Source: Flavobacteriales bacterium
GTDB lineage: Bacteria; Bacteroidota; Bacteroidia; NS11-12g; UBA9320
DNA length: 64,000 bases
Reading direction: 5' to 3'
Assembly (NCBI GenBank): GCA_020635355.1
Contig: JACJZW010000014.1
Location: forward strand, 16,456-80,455
A program made the position numbers and the translations under genes. Every line of letters starts with the position of its first letter. Positions within the stretch are counted from its first letter, which is position 1. This document shows positions 34,138-43,195 of the stretch, one piece after another. Below the pieces are notes generated by a model, which saw only the letters and a program-made list of their open reading frames with translations, ran no database searches and was not told the origin of the DNA.

Positions 34138-36228
34138 ATGAAACACATCTTACCCCTTTTACTTATCTCCTTTTTATCTCTTCCATTCAGTAGTGATTCC
34201 GTGATGGCTCAGACCATTGATTCAACCATTCAATATGGTAGTTCAGGGTCCTCGTCCATTCACGCCATCGCAACCGATCACAATGGAAATACCTATGTTG
34301 CCGGTTATGTGGTGGACACCGTGTGGATCAATAATCAGTATCCATTGGCTGGCAGCAAATCGGGTTCTTTACTCTATTTGGCCTCATTCACTGAAGACGG
34401 AGCTATACGCTTTACGCGACTATTCTCAACAGGTATAATTGCTCCGATACAATTGGAAGTAGATGATTCCAATAACCTATTTCTGAGTACACTCTTCGTG
34501 CTGAATAAGGTTTATCTCAATCCGGAGCTGACCGAAATCATCGCTCCAGGGTATGGTGAGCAAGCATTCATTCTTAAAATGAATGATCAGGGTAAAAACC
34601 AATGGTATGCCTATTCGTACGGCACCAAGACCAACTCAAACATGAAATCCTTTGAATTTTCTTTATCTGAAAATGGTGAAGTCATTTGTTTGGGATCGGC
34701 CAAGGGAGGAATCTCTATCCATACCTCTATCCGATATAATTATGCCGGGTTTTCATCTGTTGGGAATGAAAACTCCAATCGGTATGGCGCCATACTTTTT
34801 CGTACGAATCCTCATTTAATTACCCGATATCCCACCGCAACCTTCGGAAATTCCAATGCCTCGATATCCGAAATTGCCTTGGCAGAGCGCGCGGGCAAAA
34901 TTGTGTTTGCCGGTCAGCTTAATGGAACGGTCGACTTCGATCTTACCGCCGGTGTGAAGGAGTTAACGTCTTCCGGTCGGGGCTTCTATTGTTGCGTAGA
35001 CACTCAGATGAACCTACAATGGGTAAAACCATCTGTTTTACATCGGTTTTCCAAGCTTCGGATTAATTCCTTCAATCAGATAAAAGGATTTGGAACCCAC
35101 CCAGGTGTGGGGGTGGCCCGGTTTGAAATGAGCAGCATTGACTTTGATGGTAACTTTCAGTACGAATACACCGAAGATTTTTCCTCATCAATTATGGATG
35201 TTTCGGATGCCGCGGTTGATGGTGGAGGACATGTTTTTGTGACAGGAACGTTTGGCGGCTATGGCGATTTTGATCCAACCAGTAAATCGGCTACGGCAGG
35301 GACGTCCAATGCCGGAACCTACTTGGTGAAATACGATAGCTCCGGACAGACCCGGTGGTTTATTACCGGAACAGGAACAGGCGTCAATACCAACAAAGGA
35401 TTGGCCGTCAACCTCAGTAAAAATAACCAGCTACTTTGGGGGGGGACCTATTCCCGAAATTTTTACTTCTCGGGAAACAATGCTCAATCTCCGCCCAACA
35501 GCACTCATGTCCTAGGGTTTTTAGCCCACCTCACGGAGTGTCGTTCGTTGCAGGGAGGCATTTCGCCCAGGGATACCGCAATTTGTGATGGGGAGACGGT
35601 GCCATTACAGGTGTTTGGTGGTAGAGTGGTGAGCTGGGCTGATGATACCATCACGAGTTCAGTACGTTCGATCATGCCGGATCAATCCCAATTTATGGAG
35701 GCAACCATTACGAATGACACGGGCTGTTTTAAAACGGTGAACAGCTCGATAGTGGTTAACCCAATTCCCACCGCAACTATTGAATTAAAAGACAGCGGAT
35801 GTATGGTACAAGGTGCCTGGAATACCATTCGATGGTATCTGAACAATCAACTTGTTGCCGTTGAGAATAATGGTTTCTATGCACCAAAGGAAAAAGGTAC
35901 GGTGCAGTGCGAGGTGGAAGACAGTAACGGGTGTATCGGAACTTCCAATCAGGTTATGTTCATACCTTCCTCAATCGGGCTCAACCTGCTGGATCAGGCC
36001 AGGTGGTACACTGTAAATAAAGAGCTATTTGTTCAATTTCAGGAAGAAATGGGGCCAGTCACTATCGCCCTCCTGGATAGTCGAGGAGCAACGGTATTCT
36101 CGGACAACGTTCCGGCTGGATTGCGGTGGTACAGGTCAAAACTCAATCTGTCGGATGGCGTGTACACACTGATGTTAAAGGACCATCACCAAAATGTGAT
36201 CGGATACAAACGTGTGATGATTTACTAG
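34138..36228 (+). CDS. Secreted SBBP-type beta-propeller protein with T9SS-like C-terminus
   Basis: About 696 residues from the ATG at 34138, which gives a signal peptide (MKHILPLLLISFLSLPFSSD); the frame opens at 33943 but the added residues look non-coding. The N-terminal ~450 residues contain SBBP-like propeller blades (IHAIATDHNGNTYVAGYVVD; AVDGGGHVFVTGTFGGYGDF with GDFDPT). Two Ig/PKD-like segments follow, the first starting SPRDTAICDGETVPLQVFGG. The last ~80 residues (FQEEMGPVTIALLDSRGATV, DGVYTLMLKDHHQNVIGYKR) look like a T9SS sorting domain, but the usual PNP motif is absent. Role unknown; it is presumably exposed on the cell surface. Confidence 0.75.
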   Translation: MKHILPLLLISFLSLPFSSDSVMAQTIDSTIQYGSSGSSSIHAIATDHNGNTYVAGYVVDTVWINNQYPLAGSKSGSLLYLASFTEDGAIRFTRLFSTGIIAPIQLEVDDSNNLFLSTLFVLNKVYLNPELTEIIAPGYGEQAFILKMNDQGKNQWYAYSYGTKTNSNMKSFEFSLSENGEVICLGSAKGGISIHTSIRYNYAGFSSVGNENSNRYGAILFRTNPHLITRYPTATFGNSNASISEIALAERAGKIVFAGQLNGTVDFDLTAGVKELTSSGRGFYCCVDTQMNLQWVKPSVLHRFSKLRINSFNQIKGFGTHPGVGVARFEMSSIDFDGNFQYEYTEDFSSSIMDVSDAAVDGGGHVFVTGTFGGYGDFDPTSKSATAGTSNAGTYLVKYDSSGQTRWFITGTGTGVNTNKGLAVNLSKNNQLLWGGTYSRNFYFSGNNAQSPPNSTHVLGFLAHLTECRSLQGGISPRDTAICDGETVPLQVFGGRVVSWADDTITSSVRSIMPDQSQFMEATITNDTGCFKTVNSSIVVNPIPTATIELKDSGCMVQGAWNTIRWYLNNQLVAVENNGFYAPKEKGTVQCEVEDSNGCIGTSNQVMFIPSSIGLNLLDQARWYTVNKELFVQFQEEMGPVTIALLDSRGATVFSDNVPAGLRWYRSKLNLSDGVYTLMLKDHHQNVIGYKRVMIY

Positions 36229-36256
36229 TGTACACAGAATCCTGTTCTGACCCGGC

Positions 36257-38032
36257 TTATTGATTGTCCGGTCTTAACAACCACACATCGGATTTGATTT
36301 TGATGGCGTTGCGATACACCTGCATAGCCTCTTCCTTAGATGTTCCGGCATACTCGCCAACCCGGTAGATTCCTTTTTCGGCGTACTGAAGAATTTCGGC
36401 ATTCGGGAATTTTCCTTTCCAGGATTCCCAGAAGGAATAGGCAGATGAGTAGGAGTGGGTGGAACCGAAGATCACGTAATACCGACTATCCTGGCTTTCC
36501 AGTTCATTGAAAACGGTTGGTTGATTGTCTGTGCTGGAGGTTGTGGGTTGATCGTTTCGAGGCGTGGTTGGAATCACGTTACGCGAGGGTGAATTCACAA
36601 TATACACCTGCTCCATATCACTTTTTTGTTCCTTCTCCTGGTTTAAGGATATCTTCAAGCCATTCTCCAACTCCGCCATGGAGTATTCCATAGATCTGGG
36701 TTGATATCCGTTTCGCATGATGCGCACGAACCAGTTGGAAACCGTATCGGGAACCTCTATGCGGAAGTGCCCGTTGGCATCTGTTTGTGTGAAAAAACCG
36801 GATTCGATGTTGTTGGACGATAGCAATACCAACACATTTGACACGGGGTTGTTGTTCCCGTCGGTAATGATTCCTTTTGCGGTTTCGAGGGGCGTTTTAT
36901 CGATCACGATGTCCACCAAATTGGAAGACTTGCCATCCGAACAAATCATCAGGGCATTGGAATGGGACATGCTCAATACCATCAATTCATTCCCGGATGA
37001 ATTAAACGGTGCTTCGATGAGTCTAACTTCACTGAAATTGCGCGTGGCCGAGTAAACATCATATCCACCTTGACCCGGGTGGCCATTGGAAGTAAAGCAG
37101 AACCGATTCTCCAACAAGGAGGGGAGTAGTTCGTTTTTGTCGGAATTCACCAATCTTCCCAAATTGCTGTTTGCGGCCCAGTTGCCGTTGACGTGAATGG
37201 CTGAGTACAGATCAAATCCACCTTCACCCCCTGTTCTGTCGCTGCTGTAATACAAAACACCGAGGTCGGGATCAAACATCGGATGGATGTAATGCGCCAA
37301 CGATTCTCCAAGGTCAATTTTTCGGGCTTTTTTCCATTTGCCCTTTTTCTGTTCAATATAGAAGAGTGAATAATAACCGTCATCACCTTCATAGGAGTAA
37401 ATCAGACTATTTTCCTTCGGTCCAATGGTGTAACTGCCTAAACGGTTGAAGTCTGTTACCGGAATATCGATTGCGGAGAAGGCAGTAAGTTGATTGCACA
37501 GAATTTCACCGGAAACGGCGCCATGATCTATGGATAATCGGGCGAGACCATCGGCACCGAGGTATCCATACACACTGTTATAGTTGGTTTGTGAAAGTCG
37601 TTTTGTCTCTACATCGGAACGCAATCGGCCGAGGGTCATATCGCCCCAAAGCAGTTCAAATCCGGAGTCGCCATTCACCTTTCCCAAATAGATGTTTTTG
37701 AATTCTTCCGCTAAGCTGTAGCTGCCCGTCTGAAATAGTGAAATGGCCAGTGCCTTGAAATCCAGCGGACTACAAAGCGGTTGATCAATAATTTGCAGGT
37801 AATATTCCTGAGCCTCATCGTATTGATCCAACTTGTAGTAGTTCCGGGCTAGACTCAGGATAAAGCCCACTTCCGGCGTCCCGGAGCCTTCGCGAATCAA
37901 CTCGGTAACCGTTTGAATCTCATCTCGGGTTTGATCAACCTGAAGGTTGAGTTCAGGTAGCTGCCCTTCGGCTGTGGTTGACACGACGAAAAAACCCATA
38001 ATTAAGGGTGCGATGTGAAGAAATCGTCTCAT
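36257..38032 (-). CDS. PorE-like protein with SPOR domain: TPR, PD40, carboxypeptidase-regulatory, SPOR
   Basis: About 591 residues from the ATG at 38032, with a signal peptide (MRRFLHIAPLIMGFFVVSTT) and no lipobox; the frame opens at 38065. TPR at about 45-150 (SLARNYYKLDQYDEAQEYYL), PD40 propeller strands at about 210-350 (VLYYSSDRTGGEGGFDLYSA, FCFTSNGHPGQGGYDVYSAT), a carboxypeptidase-regulatory fold at about 385-470 (AKGIITDGNNNPVSNVLVLL), a low-complexity Thr/Pro/Asn linker, and a SPOR domain at about 510-591 (RYYVIFGSTHSYSSAYSFWE). SPOR binds denuded glycan of peptidoglycan. The order parallels the PorE-like lipoprotein at 19173-21104, with SPOR replacing OmpA. It is probably periplasmic and may link an outer-membrane complex to the cell wall; role not established. 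Confidence 0.82.
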   Translation of the reverse strand: MRRFLHIAPLIMGFFVVSTTAEGQLPELNLQVDQTRDEIQTVTELIREGSGTPEVGFILSLARNYYKLDQYDEAQEYYLQIIDQPLCSPLDFKALAISLFQTGSYSLAEEFKNIYLGKVNGDSGFELLWGDMTLGRLRSDVETKRLSQTNYNSVYGYLGADGLARLSIDHGAVSGEILCNQLTAFSAIDIPVTDFNRLGSYTIGPKENSLIYSYEGDDGYYSLFYIEQKKGKWKKARKIDLGESLAHYIHPMFDPDLGVLYYSSDRTGGEGGFDLYSAIHVNGNWAANSNLGRLVNSDKNELLPSLLENRFCFTSNGHPGQGGYDVYSATRNFSEVRLIEAPFNSSGNELMVLSMSHSNALMICSDGKSSNLVDIVIDKTPLETAKGIITDGNNNPVSNVLVLLSSNNIESGFFTQTDANGHFRIEVPDTVSNWFVRIMRNGYQPRSMEYSMAELENGLKISLNQEKEQKSDMEQVYIVNSPSRNVIPTTPRNDQPTTSSTDNQPTVFNELESQDSRYYVIFGSTHSYSSAYSFWESWKGKFPNAEILQYAEKGIYRVGEYAGTSKEEAMQVYRNAIKIKSDVWLLRPDNQ

Positions 38033-38124
38033 ACTGCTACAGGACAAATATCGAATATATTCCACATAGCGGTCAGGAAGTAAATTACATCACATCCGGA
38101 AAGACCTCCATTTTGGACAGGTCG

Positions 38125-39033
38125 CTAGAATTGAAGCCAATGAAATTGCAGTTGCCGGTTGGCACCGTTGTAAGCCAATCCAGGCAGAGGAAATTTTAGA
38201 CAATTGAGCAATCGCAGGGAGATTTTCCATGCCTTTCGCTTGACCGGAATGCGGGTCAAATCAATATCCGGTGAGAAATACCACTGACGTTGCTGGCGGA
38301 TATGCGTGTAGTCATACAAGACATTATCCCGAAGAAAAAAATTGTCATCGGCACTCACAAACCCATCGATGCCGTAGCCTACGGCCAAATTGAGCCATTT
38401 TGGAAACCGCGAATCGTCTTTTAGAAAGGAGGCAACATTGCCGGACAACCAATAGGTTTGGCCATTATAATCCTTGAACAATCGTTCAATTTGATTGCTG
38501 CCCAATAGTTCCGGACGAATGGCTGGATAATGAGTGGGTTGATAAGATAGTTTTAACCAAAAGCGCTGTTCGTCCCATGCCAAGGCTTGACCAACTACTA
38601 ATCCGGCACCGGCTACATTTGCCAACATGTCACCGCTGGAAGCTCCCCATTTTTCTGAAAAGCCATCAAAAACCTCAACGCCGGTTTGGATGAGAAAGCC
38701 GTAAGACCCACCCAGAATTTTGGCTGTTTTGTCGCCAAAACCAGCCCACTTCATCTGATCGATACCCACAACACCTTCATAGTAACAGCTGTAGGCATGT
38801 CCCACTTTATCCATTTGAAAGAACTCGTGGTTGTCGTTATACCAATGAAACCGGGTGAGTGGGTAATCTTTATACCAGAGGCTGTATAGCCCGGTCATCG
38901 CGGAAGCATAAGCCACGGCATTGCCCGTGAGAACCCAGGTTTTTCGCCTGGAATATGAAATGGAATCAGATTGGGCCGAGGTAGGAAAACTCCCTCCGAT
39001 AAACAGAATGGTGATCCAAACCAGGCCCCTCAT
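38125..39033 (-). CDS. DUF2279 (YfiM-like) exported protein
   Basis: About 302 residues from the ATG at 39033 (the frame extends to 39156, inside the mutase gene). Signal peptide MRGLVWITILFIGGSFPTSA. The core matches DUF2279, the family of the putative lipoprotein YfiM: FHWYNDNHEFFQMDKVGHAY with the conserved D-K-x-G-H, then GGSYGFLIQTGVEVFDGFSE and WGASSGDMLANVAGAGLVVG. Function unknown; likely associated with the cell envelope. It follows the phosphohexomutase by five bases and precedes the PorE/SPOR-like gene. Confidence 0.8.
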   Translation of the reverse strand: MRGLVWITILFIGGSFPTSAQSDSISYSRRKTWVLTGNAVAYASAMTGLYSLWYKDYPLTRFHWYNDNHEFFQMDKVGHAYSCYYEGVVGIDQMKWAGFGDKTAKILGGSYGFLIQTGVEVFDGFSEKWGASSGDMLANVAGAGLVVGQALAWDEQRFWLKLSYQPTHYPAIRPELLGSNQIERLFKDYNGQTYWLSGNVASFLKDDSRFPKWLNLAVGYGIDGFVSADDNFFLRDNVLYDYTHIRQQRQWYFSPDIDLTRIPVKRKAWKISLRLLNCLKFPLPGLAYNGANRQLQFHWLQF

Positions 39034-39038
39034 GGTGA

Positions 39039-40442
39039 TTAGGCCAGAATGGTGGCCTTGGTGGCATCCAGTATGGCAAAGGCATCCTCTGATGAAGCTG
39101 CCTCGGCGTACACTCTCAACACCGGTTCGGTTCCGGATGGACGAATCATGACCCAACGATCGTCGGATAAATGGAACTTGTACCCATCAATGTCTTCCAC
39201 CTGTTCAACCTGATGCTCGCCAAAGGCATTATAACCACGGGCCTTGCATTGAGCCACAATGTGTTGTTTCTTAGCCTCATCCAGGTGCAGGTCATACCGT
39301 TCAACTGCAAAACGACCAACAATGGCGTACACTTCGTCAATCAATTCGTCCAGGGATTTGCCGCTCTTGGCCATGTATTCCCAAATGACCAAACCTATCC
39401 AAATACCATCGCGTTCCGGAACGTGGCCTTTAATGGCAATACCGCCGGATTCTTCCCCACCAATCAGGACATCTTCATTCACCATGATGTCGCAGATGTA
39501 TTTAAACCCAATCTTAGTGGTTTGACATTCCAGACCGTAGTGTGCGCATAGTTTGTCTATTTTACTCGTGCAGCTGAAACTCTTAACAACCTTGCCATTG
39601 AGACCTTTCACCTTGTGCAGGTAGGATACCAACAAAAGGATGATGTGGTGCGAGTCCACAAATTTTCCTTCGCGGTTATACAGTCCAACCCGATCGGCAT
39701 CACCATCGGTGGCCAAACCGCTGTCAATGTCTTCAGCTAACTGAATCATCTGACTGAATTCGGTCAGATTTTTATGTATGGGTTCTGGAGCCTGACCATC
39801 AAATCCGGGATTGTGTTCGCAATGAAGGAAGGTAGCCTCCGGCATTAATCGTCTCATGATGTCCTGTCCGGCACCGTACATGGCATCATAGGCGAAATTC
39901 AGACTGCCATCTGTAAGAGATGCCATATTAAACGACTCCTGAACATGGTTATAGTACATGTCCTCCATCTCGCAGAATTCCACCATTCCGGTCTTCACCA
40001 GATCCGCATAAGATTGCTGGATCTCTGGTGCTTGGTCAGGGATCATATCTTCAATTTCCTGAACAATTTGCGGCGTGGCTGGCCCACCGTACGTGTCTTT
40101 GATCTTGAAACCGTTGTAATCCGGAGGATTATGGCTAGCGGTGATAACGATGCCCATACCTGCGTTCAATCGGTTGCAGGCCAGGGAAACCATGGGCGTG
40201 CTTACAAAGGATTCACTCACAATGGATTTAATGCCGTGTTGGGCAAAAGCCTCGGCAGTAGCTTTCATGAACATGCTTCCACCAAATCGGCAGTCAAAAC
40301 CGATGATGGCCGTTTTGGATCGATTGGCTTTAATCATCCATCGGGCTGTTGCATCGGCAACTCGGCGCACATTTTCAACGGTATATTCTTTTGCAATAAT
40401 GGCTCTCCAGCCATCGGTTCCAAACTTAATCTTGTAAGCCAT
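39039..40442 (-). CDS. Phosphoglucomutase/phosphomannomutase family protein
   Basis: An alpha-D-phosphohexomutase of 467 residues, which moves phosphate between C6 and C1 of a hexose (cytosol). The four catalytic motifs are intact: the phosphoserine loop TASHNPP (Ser103), the metal loop ATDGDADRVG near 245, the sugar-binding loop GGEESGGIA, and the phosphate-binding loop RPSGTEPVLRVY near the C-terminus. Glucose versus mannose preference cannot be read from the motifs; both are possible. It would supply sugar-1-phosphates for nucleotide sugars, which the glycan genes at 46-55 kb would need. Confidence 0.94.
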   Translation of the reverse strand: MAYKIKFGTDGWRAIIAKEYTVENVRRVADATARWMIKANRSKTAIIGFDCRFGGSMFMKATAEAFAQHGIKSIVSESFVSTPMVSLACNRLNAGMGIVITASHNPPDYNGFKIKDTYGGPATPQIVQEIEDMIPDQAPEIQQSYADLVKTGMVEFCEMEDMYYNHVQESFNMASLTDGSLNFAYDAMYGAGQDIMRRLMPEATFLHCEHNPGFDGQAPEPIHKNLTEFSQMIQLAEDIDSGLATDGDADRVGLYNREGKFVDSHHIILLLVSYLHKVKGLNGKVVKSFSCTSKIDKLCAHYGLECQTTKIGFKYICDIMVNEDVLIGGEESGGIAIKGHVPERDGIWIGLVIWEYMAKSGKSLDELIDEVYAIVGRFAVERYDLHLDEAKKQHIVAQCKARGYNAFGEHQVEQVEDIDGYKFHLSDDRWVMIRPSGTEPVLRVYAEAASSEDAFAILDATKATILA

Positions 40443-40447
40443 TCTGT

Positions 40448-41548
40448 TTAATGGGTTGGTTTGTAGGTGATTTTATTCCAGGGCTGGTTGGTCAGCGCTG
40501 CAATTATCTGATCTTGGGAATAACCAAACAAACGTTCCTCGTTAATTTTTCGGATCGTAAAGGTGAATTGTTTCTCCCGGATAAATTCTAATATGGGTTT
40601 GAATTGAACGATGATGTCAAATCGTTCGATCTCGGAAATGGGCATCCAATCCATCGGTTGATCGTTCACAAACAATCGAATTTGCTGTGGATGGTATCGC
40701 AAGGATTGATCGGGGCGACGTTCCCAGATTTCCATGACCTCGATTCGCGTCACACGCAATGGTGAGCGCACGTCGAGATATGAAATAACCGGATTGGTTG
40801 TGAGGTTAAAGTACTCGTGTCGGTTCTCCTCGAAATATTGATTCAATGACCGAAACAACCAATAATTGCCCGTTTGCCGATCCAATTGAGGAAGAATGTT
40901 GTATTCAATGAGTTTCACATCTTCCAGTTTGTAGGCATTGCTTCGGATTCGCGAGTCCTTGAAGGCCTGGTCTACGATGTTGAACGACATGGCCGGCTTG
41001 GCAGAGAAGTCTTTGTTGCCAAATTTGACCAGATCAAACGGGTAGGCTTTGCTCATCAACGCAGACCAGTAACTTAAGTTAGCCTGTCCGTTCGCATTGG
41101 TTGGAATCACCAAAGAGCCCAGCATCTCCCGAGCCTCTTCCACATCTACATAACCCAGATTGAGTTTATTCCCATCGGGTAATCGCCTAAAAAAGGAGAA
41201 TCCCAGGATCTGAAATTCAAACTGGCGTTTATATAATTTCCAGGTTTCGTATAGGAAGATGTCGTCATTATCAATGAACTGGATGTTGTTCTTCTGTTCA
41301 ATGAGTTCCAGCGCCACCTTACCTATTTTGATCTTTTTGGCAGGGGAATCCCACAACGTGATGCGATCTTCCTGAACCTTGCGATAAATCAGATGAGTGA
41401 GTTCACGTACAATGTTGAATCCAACGGAGTCCGGTTGTTGATCGCGTCCAACATGAACCAATGCCAGCGTATAATCATAACCTGCTCGCGCGTTGGGTGC
41501 GGCACTGAACAGAATCAGGAAGATCAGGACTAGTTGGGTTCGTTTCAT
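40448..41548 (-). CDS. Secreted protein of unknown family
   Basis: 366 residues with a signal peptide (MKRTQLVLIFLILFSAAPNA). No family recognised. Visible features: a charged helical segment with FNIVRELTHLIYRKVQEDRI, an aromatic-rich central part (YETWKLYKRQFEFQILGFSF), and a C-terminal part with the DVRSPLRVTRIEVMEIWERR segment. There is a very weak resemblance in layout to GldN/PorN, too weak to use. It lies five bases upstream of the phosphohexomutase and ten downstream of the acyl-CoA dehydrogenase, so it is probably co-transcribed with both. Confidence 0.7.
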   Translation of the reverse strand: MKRTQLVLIFLILFSAAPNARAGYDYTLALVHVGRDQQPDSVGFNIVRELTHLIYRKVQEDRITLWDSPAKKIKIGKVALELIEQKNNIQFIDNDDIFLYETWKLYKRQFEFQILGFSFFRRLPDGNKLNLGYVDVEEAREMLGSLVIPTNANGQANLSYWSALMSKAYPFDLVKFGNKDFSAKPAMSFNIVDQAFKDSRIRSNAYKLEDVKLIEYNILPQLDRQTGNYWLFRSLNQYFEENRHEYFNLTTNPVISYLDVRSPLRVTRIEVMEIWERRPDQSLRYHPQQIRLFVNDQPMDWMPISEIERFDIIVQFKPILEFIREKQFTFTIRKINEERLFGYSQDQIIAALTNQPWNKITYKPTH

Positions 41549-41557
41549 GAGAGGTGA

Positions 41558-42772
41558 TCAGCTAAAGGCGTTTTCGCCGGTAATTTCCATACCCAGAATC
41601 AACAAGTGGATATCGTGGGTTCCTTCATACGTAATAACCGACTCCAGGTTGGCCATGTGGCGCATAATGGGGTATTCACCTGTAATGCCCATGGCGCCAT
41701 GTATTTGGCGAGCTTCACGAGCGATGTTCAAAGCCATATCCACATTGTTGCGCTTAGCCAGGCTAATCTGAGCGGGGGAGGCCTTTCCTTCATTCATAAG
41801 GGTTCCCAGACGCCAGGTCAAGACCTGTGCTTTGGTAATTTCAGTGAGCATCTCCGATAATTTCTTCTGCTGTAGCTGGAAAGCACCGATGGGTTTACCA
41901 AACTGTTTCCGTTCCTTAGCATACTTAACCGCTGAGACATAGCAATCCATAGCCGCGCCAATGGCTCCCCAACTGATTCCGTAACGTGCGGAGTTCAAAC
42001 ATGTCAACGGACCTTTAAGACCAACCACACCCGGAAGGATGTTTTCCTCCGGAATCTCAACCTGATCAAACACCAATTCACCGGTGGCCGAGGCTCTCAA
42101 ACTCCATTTGTTATGTGTTTCAGGCGTGGTAAAACCGGCCATGCCGCGTTCAACAATAACTCCTTGAACCTTTCCATCGTCATTCATTGCCCATACAACG
42201 GCAATGTCGGCAAATGGCGCATTGCTGATCCACATCTTGGAACCATTGAGAATGTATTTTCCGTTTTGACGGGTGAGTCGGGTTTTCATGCTGGATGGAT
42301 CGGATCCGTGATCGGGTTCAGTAAGCCCGAAACAACCCATCCATTCTCCGGAGGCAAGTTTTGGTAAATAGGTGTGTTTTTGCTGCTCAGAACCGAATTT
42401 GTAAATCGGGTACATAACCAAAGAACCTTGAACACTAGCGGTTGACCGAATGCCCGAATCGCCGCGTTCCAGTTCTTGCATGGCCAGTCCGTATGAAATA
42501 TAATCCAATCCGCCACCGCCGTATTCCGCCGGGATCTGAGGGCCAAAGCAACCCACTTCGCCCAGACCTTTGATTAGGTGATGTGGGAATACCGCTTCCT
42601 GACAACAGGCCTCAATAATGGGGGAAACCTCCCGCTTAACCCAATCACGTACGGCATTTCGTATGAGTTTGTGTTCATCAGTCAGCAAATCATCAATGGC
42701 GTAGAAATCCGGATGCTGAAAGGTATCCTGATCTTTTTTAAGCTCCCGGAGGGCGTTGAAATCCAAAGTCAT
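41558..42772 (-). CDS. Acyl-CoA dehydrogenase, glutaryl-CoA dehydrogenase-like
   Basis: FAD-dependent oxidation (and possibly decarboxylation) of an acyl-CoA, passing electrons to ETF. 404 residues from the ATG at 42772; the frame is open to 42901, but the extra 43 residues overlap the divergent folB gene. Motifs: CFGLTEPDHGSDPSSMKTRL (FAD/substrate loop), WISNAPFADIAVVWAM, RKQFGKPIGAFQLQQKKLSE, and the catalytic base Glu383 in VITYEGTHDIHLLILG. The YEGTHDIH motif and overall pattern are those of glutaryl-CoA dehydrogenases of lysine/tryptophan catabolism. Substrate assignment by motif only. It shares a divergent promoter with folB. Confidence 0.9.
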   Translation of the reverse strand: MTLDFNALRELKKDQDTFQHPDFYAIDDLLTDEHKLIRNAVRDWVKREVSPIIEACCQEAVFPHHLIKGLGEVGCFGPQIPAEYGGGGLDYISYGLAMQELERGDSGIRSTASVQGSLVMYPIYKFGSEQQKHTYLPKLASGEWMGCFGLTEPDHGSDPSSMKTRLTRQNGKYILNGSKMWISNAPFADIAVVWAMNDDGKVQGVIVERGMAGFTTPETHNKWSLRASATGELVFDQVEIPEENILPGVVGLKGPLTCLNSARYGISWGAIGAAMDCYVSAVKYAKERKQFGKPIGAFQLQQKKLSEMLTEITKAQVLTWRLGTLMNEGKASPAQISLAKRNNVDMALNIAREARQIHGAMGITGEYPIMRHMANLESVITYEGTHDIHLLILGMEITGENAFS

Positions 42773-42786
42773 GCAGGTTTTTTGAG

Positions 42787-42802
42787 TAGCTTTGCAAAGA
42801 TA
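42787..42802. promoter_or_regulatory. Back-to-back -7 boxes forming a palindrome between acyl-CoA dehydrogenase and folB
   Basis: TAGCTTTGCAAAGATA reads TAGCTTTG on the plus strand (for folB, 41 bases before its ATG) and TATCTTTG on the minus strand (for the acyl-CoA dehydrogenase, 22 bases before its ATG). Both are exact TAnnTTTG boxes and touch without a gap, making a near-perfect palindrome. Confidence 0.55.
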
Positions 42803-42835
42803 GCAATTACCCTTAAGTACACGGGATTTATACGG

Positions 42836-43195
42836 ATGTCGGAACCGCTGAGAATACTTGAAATTAATGATTTTACCGTGTATGCCTACGGTGGCTTGCA
42901 TGAGGTTGAACGCATCATGCCCAGGCCGTTCCGATTTGATATCGGTATTGAGCTACGGTCGATTTCAGATCCAACCGATTTGAGTCAATCGGTCGATTAT
43001 GAGTCGGTGTGCCGTGAAGTTTCTCAGGAGATGTTGCAACCGTTTGAGTTGATTGAGGATGCAGCTCAGCGTGTGTTTGATCGGTTAATGGCTCAGATTG
43101 CCTGTAGATCGCTCACCGTTAAACTCACGAAGCAATACGTACCGATCAAGGGGTTATCATCCACGTCCATCACGCTTTCTTCAGATTCCTTATGA
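42836..43195 (+). CDS. folB: Dihydroneopterin aldolase
   Basis: Folate pathway enzyme cleaving 7,8-dihydroneopterin to 6-hydroxymethyl-dihydropterin and glycolaldehyde (cytosol). 119 residues from the ATG at 42836; the frame is open from 42578, but upstream codons overlap the divergent gene. Motifs: LEINDFTVYAYGGLHEVERI at the N-terminus (catalytic Glu region), RPFRFDIGIEL, LSQSVDYESVCREVSQEM, FELIEDAAQRVFDRLM, and a TVKLTKQYVPIKG segment carrying the active-site Lys. The HGV/L-x-x-E-R segment is slightly altered (YGGLHEVER). The stop overlaps the next gene's ATG (ATGA). Confidence 0.9.
   Translation: MSEPLRILEINDFTVYAYGGLHEVERIMPRPFRFDIGIELRSISDPTDLSQSVDYESVCREVSQEMLQPFELIEDAAQRVFDRLMAQIACRSLTVKLTKQYVPIKGLSSTSITLSSDSL

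Noticed and set aside
40448..41548. GldN/PorN assignment
   Set aside because: Only a loose similarity in layout; characteristic GldN motifs were not found and no other gld core gene is adjacent.
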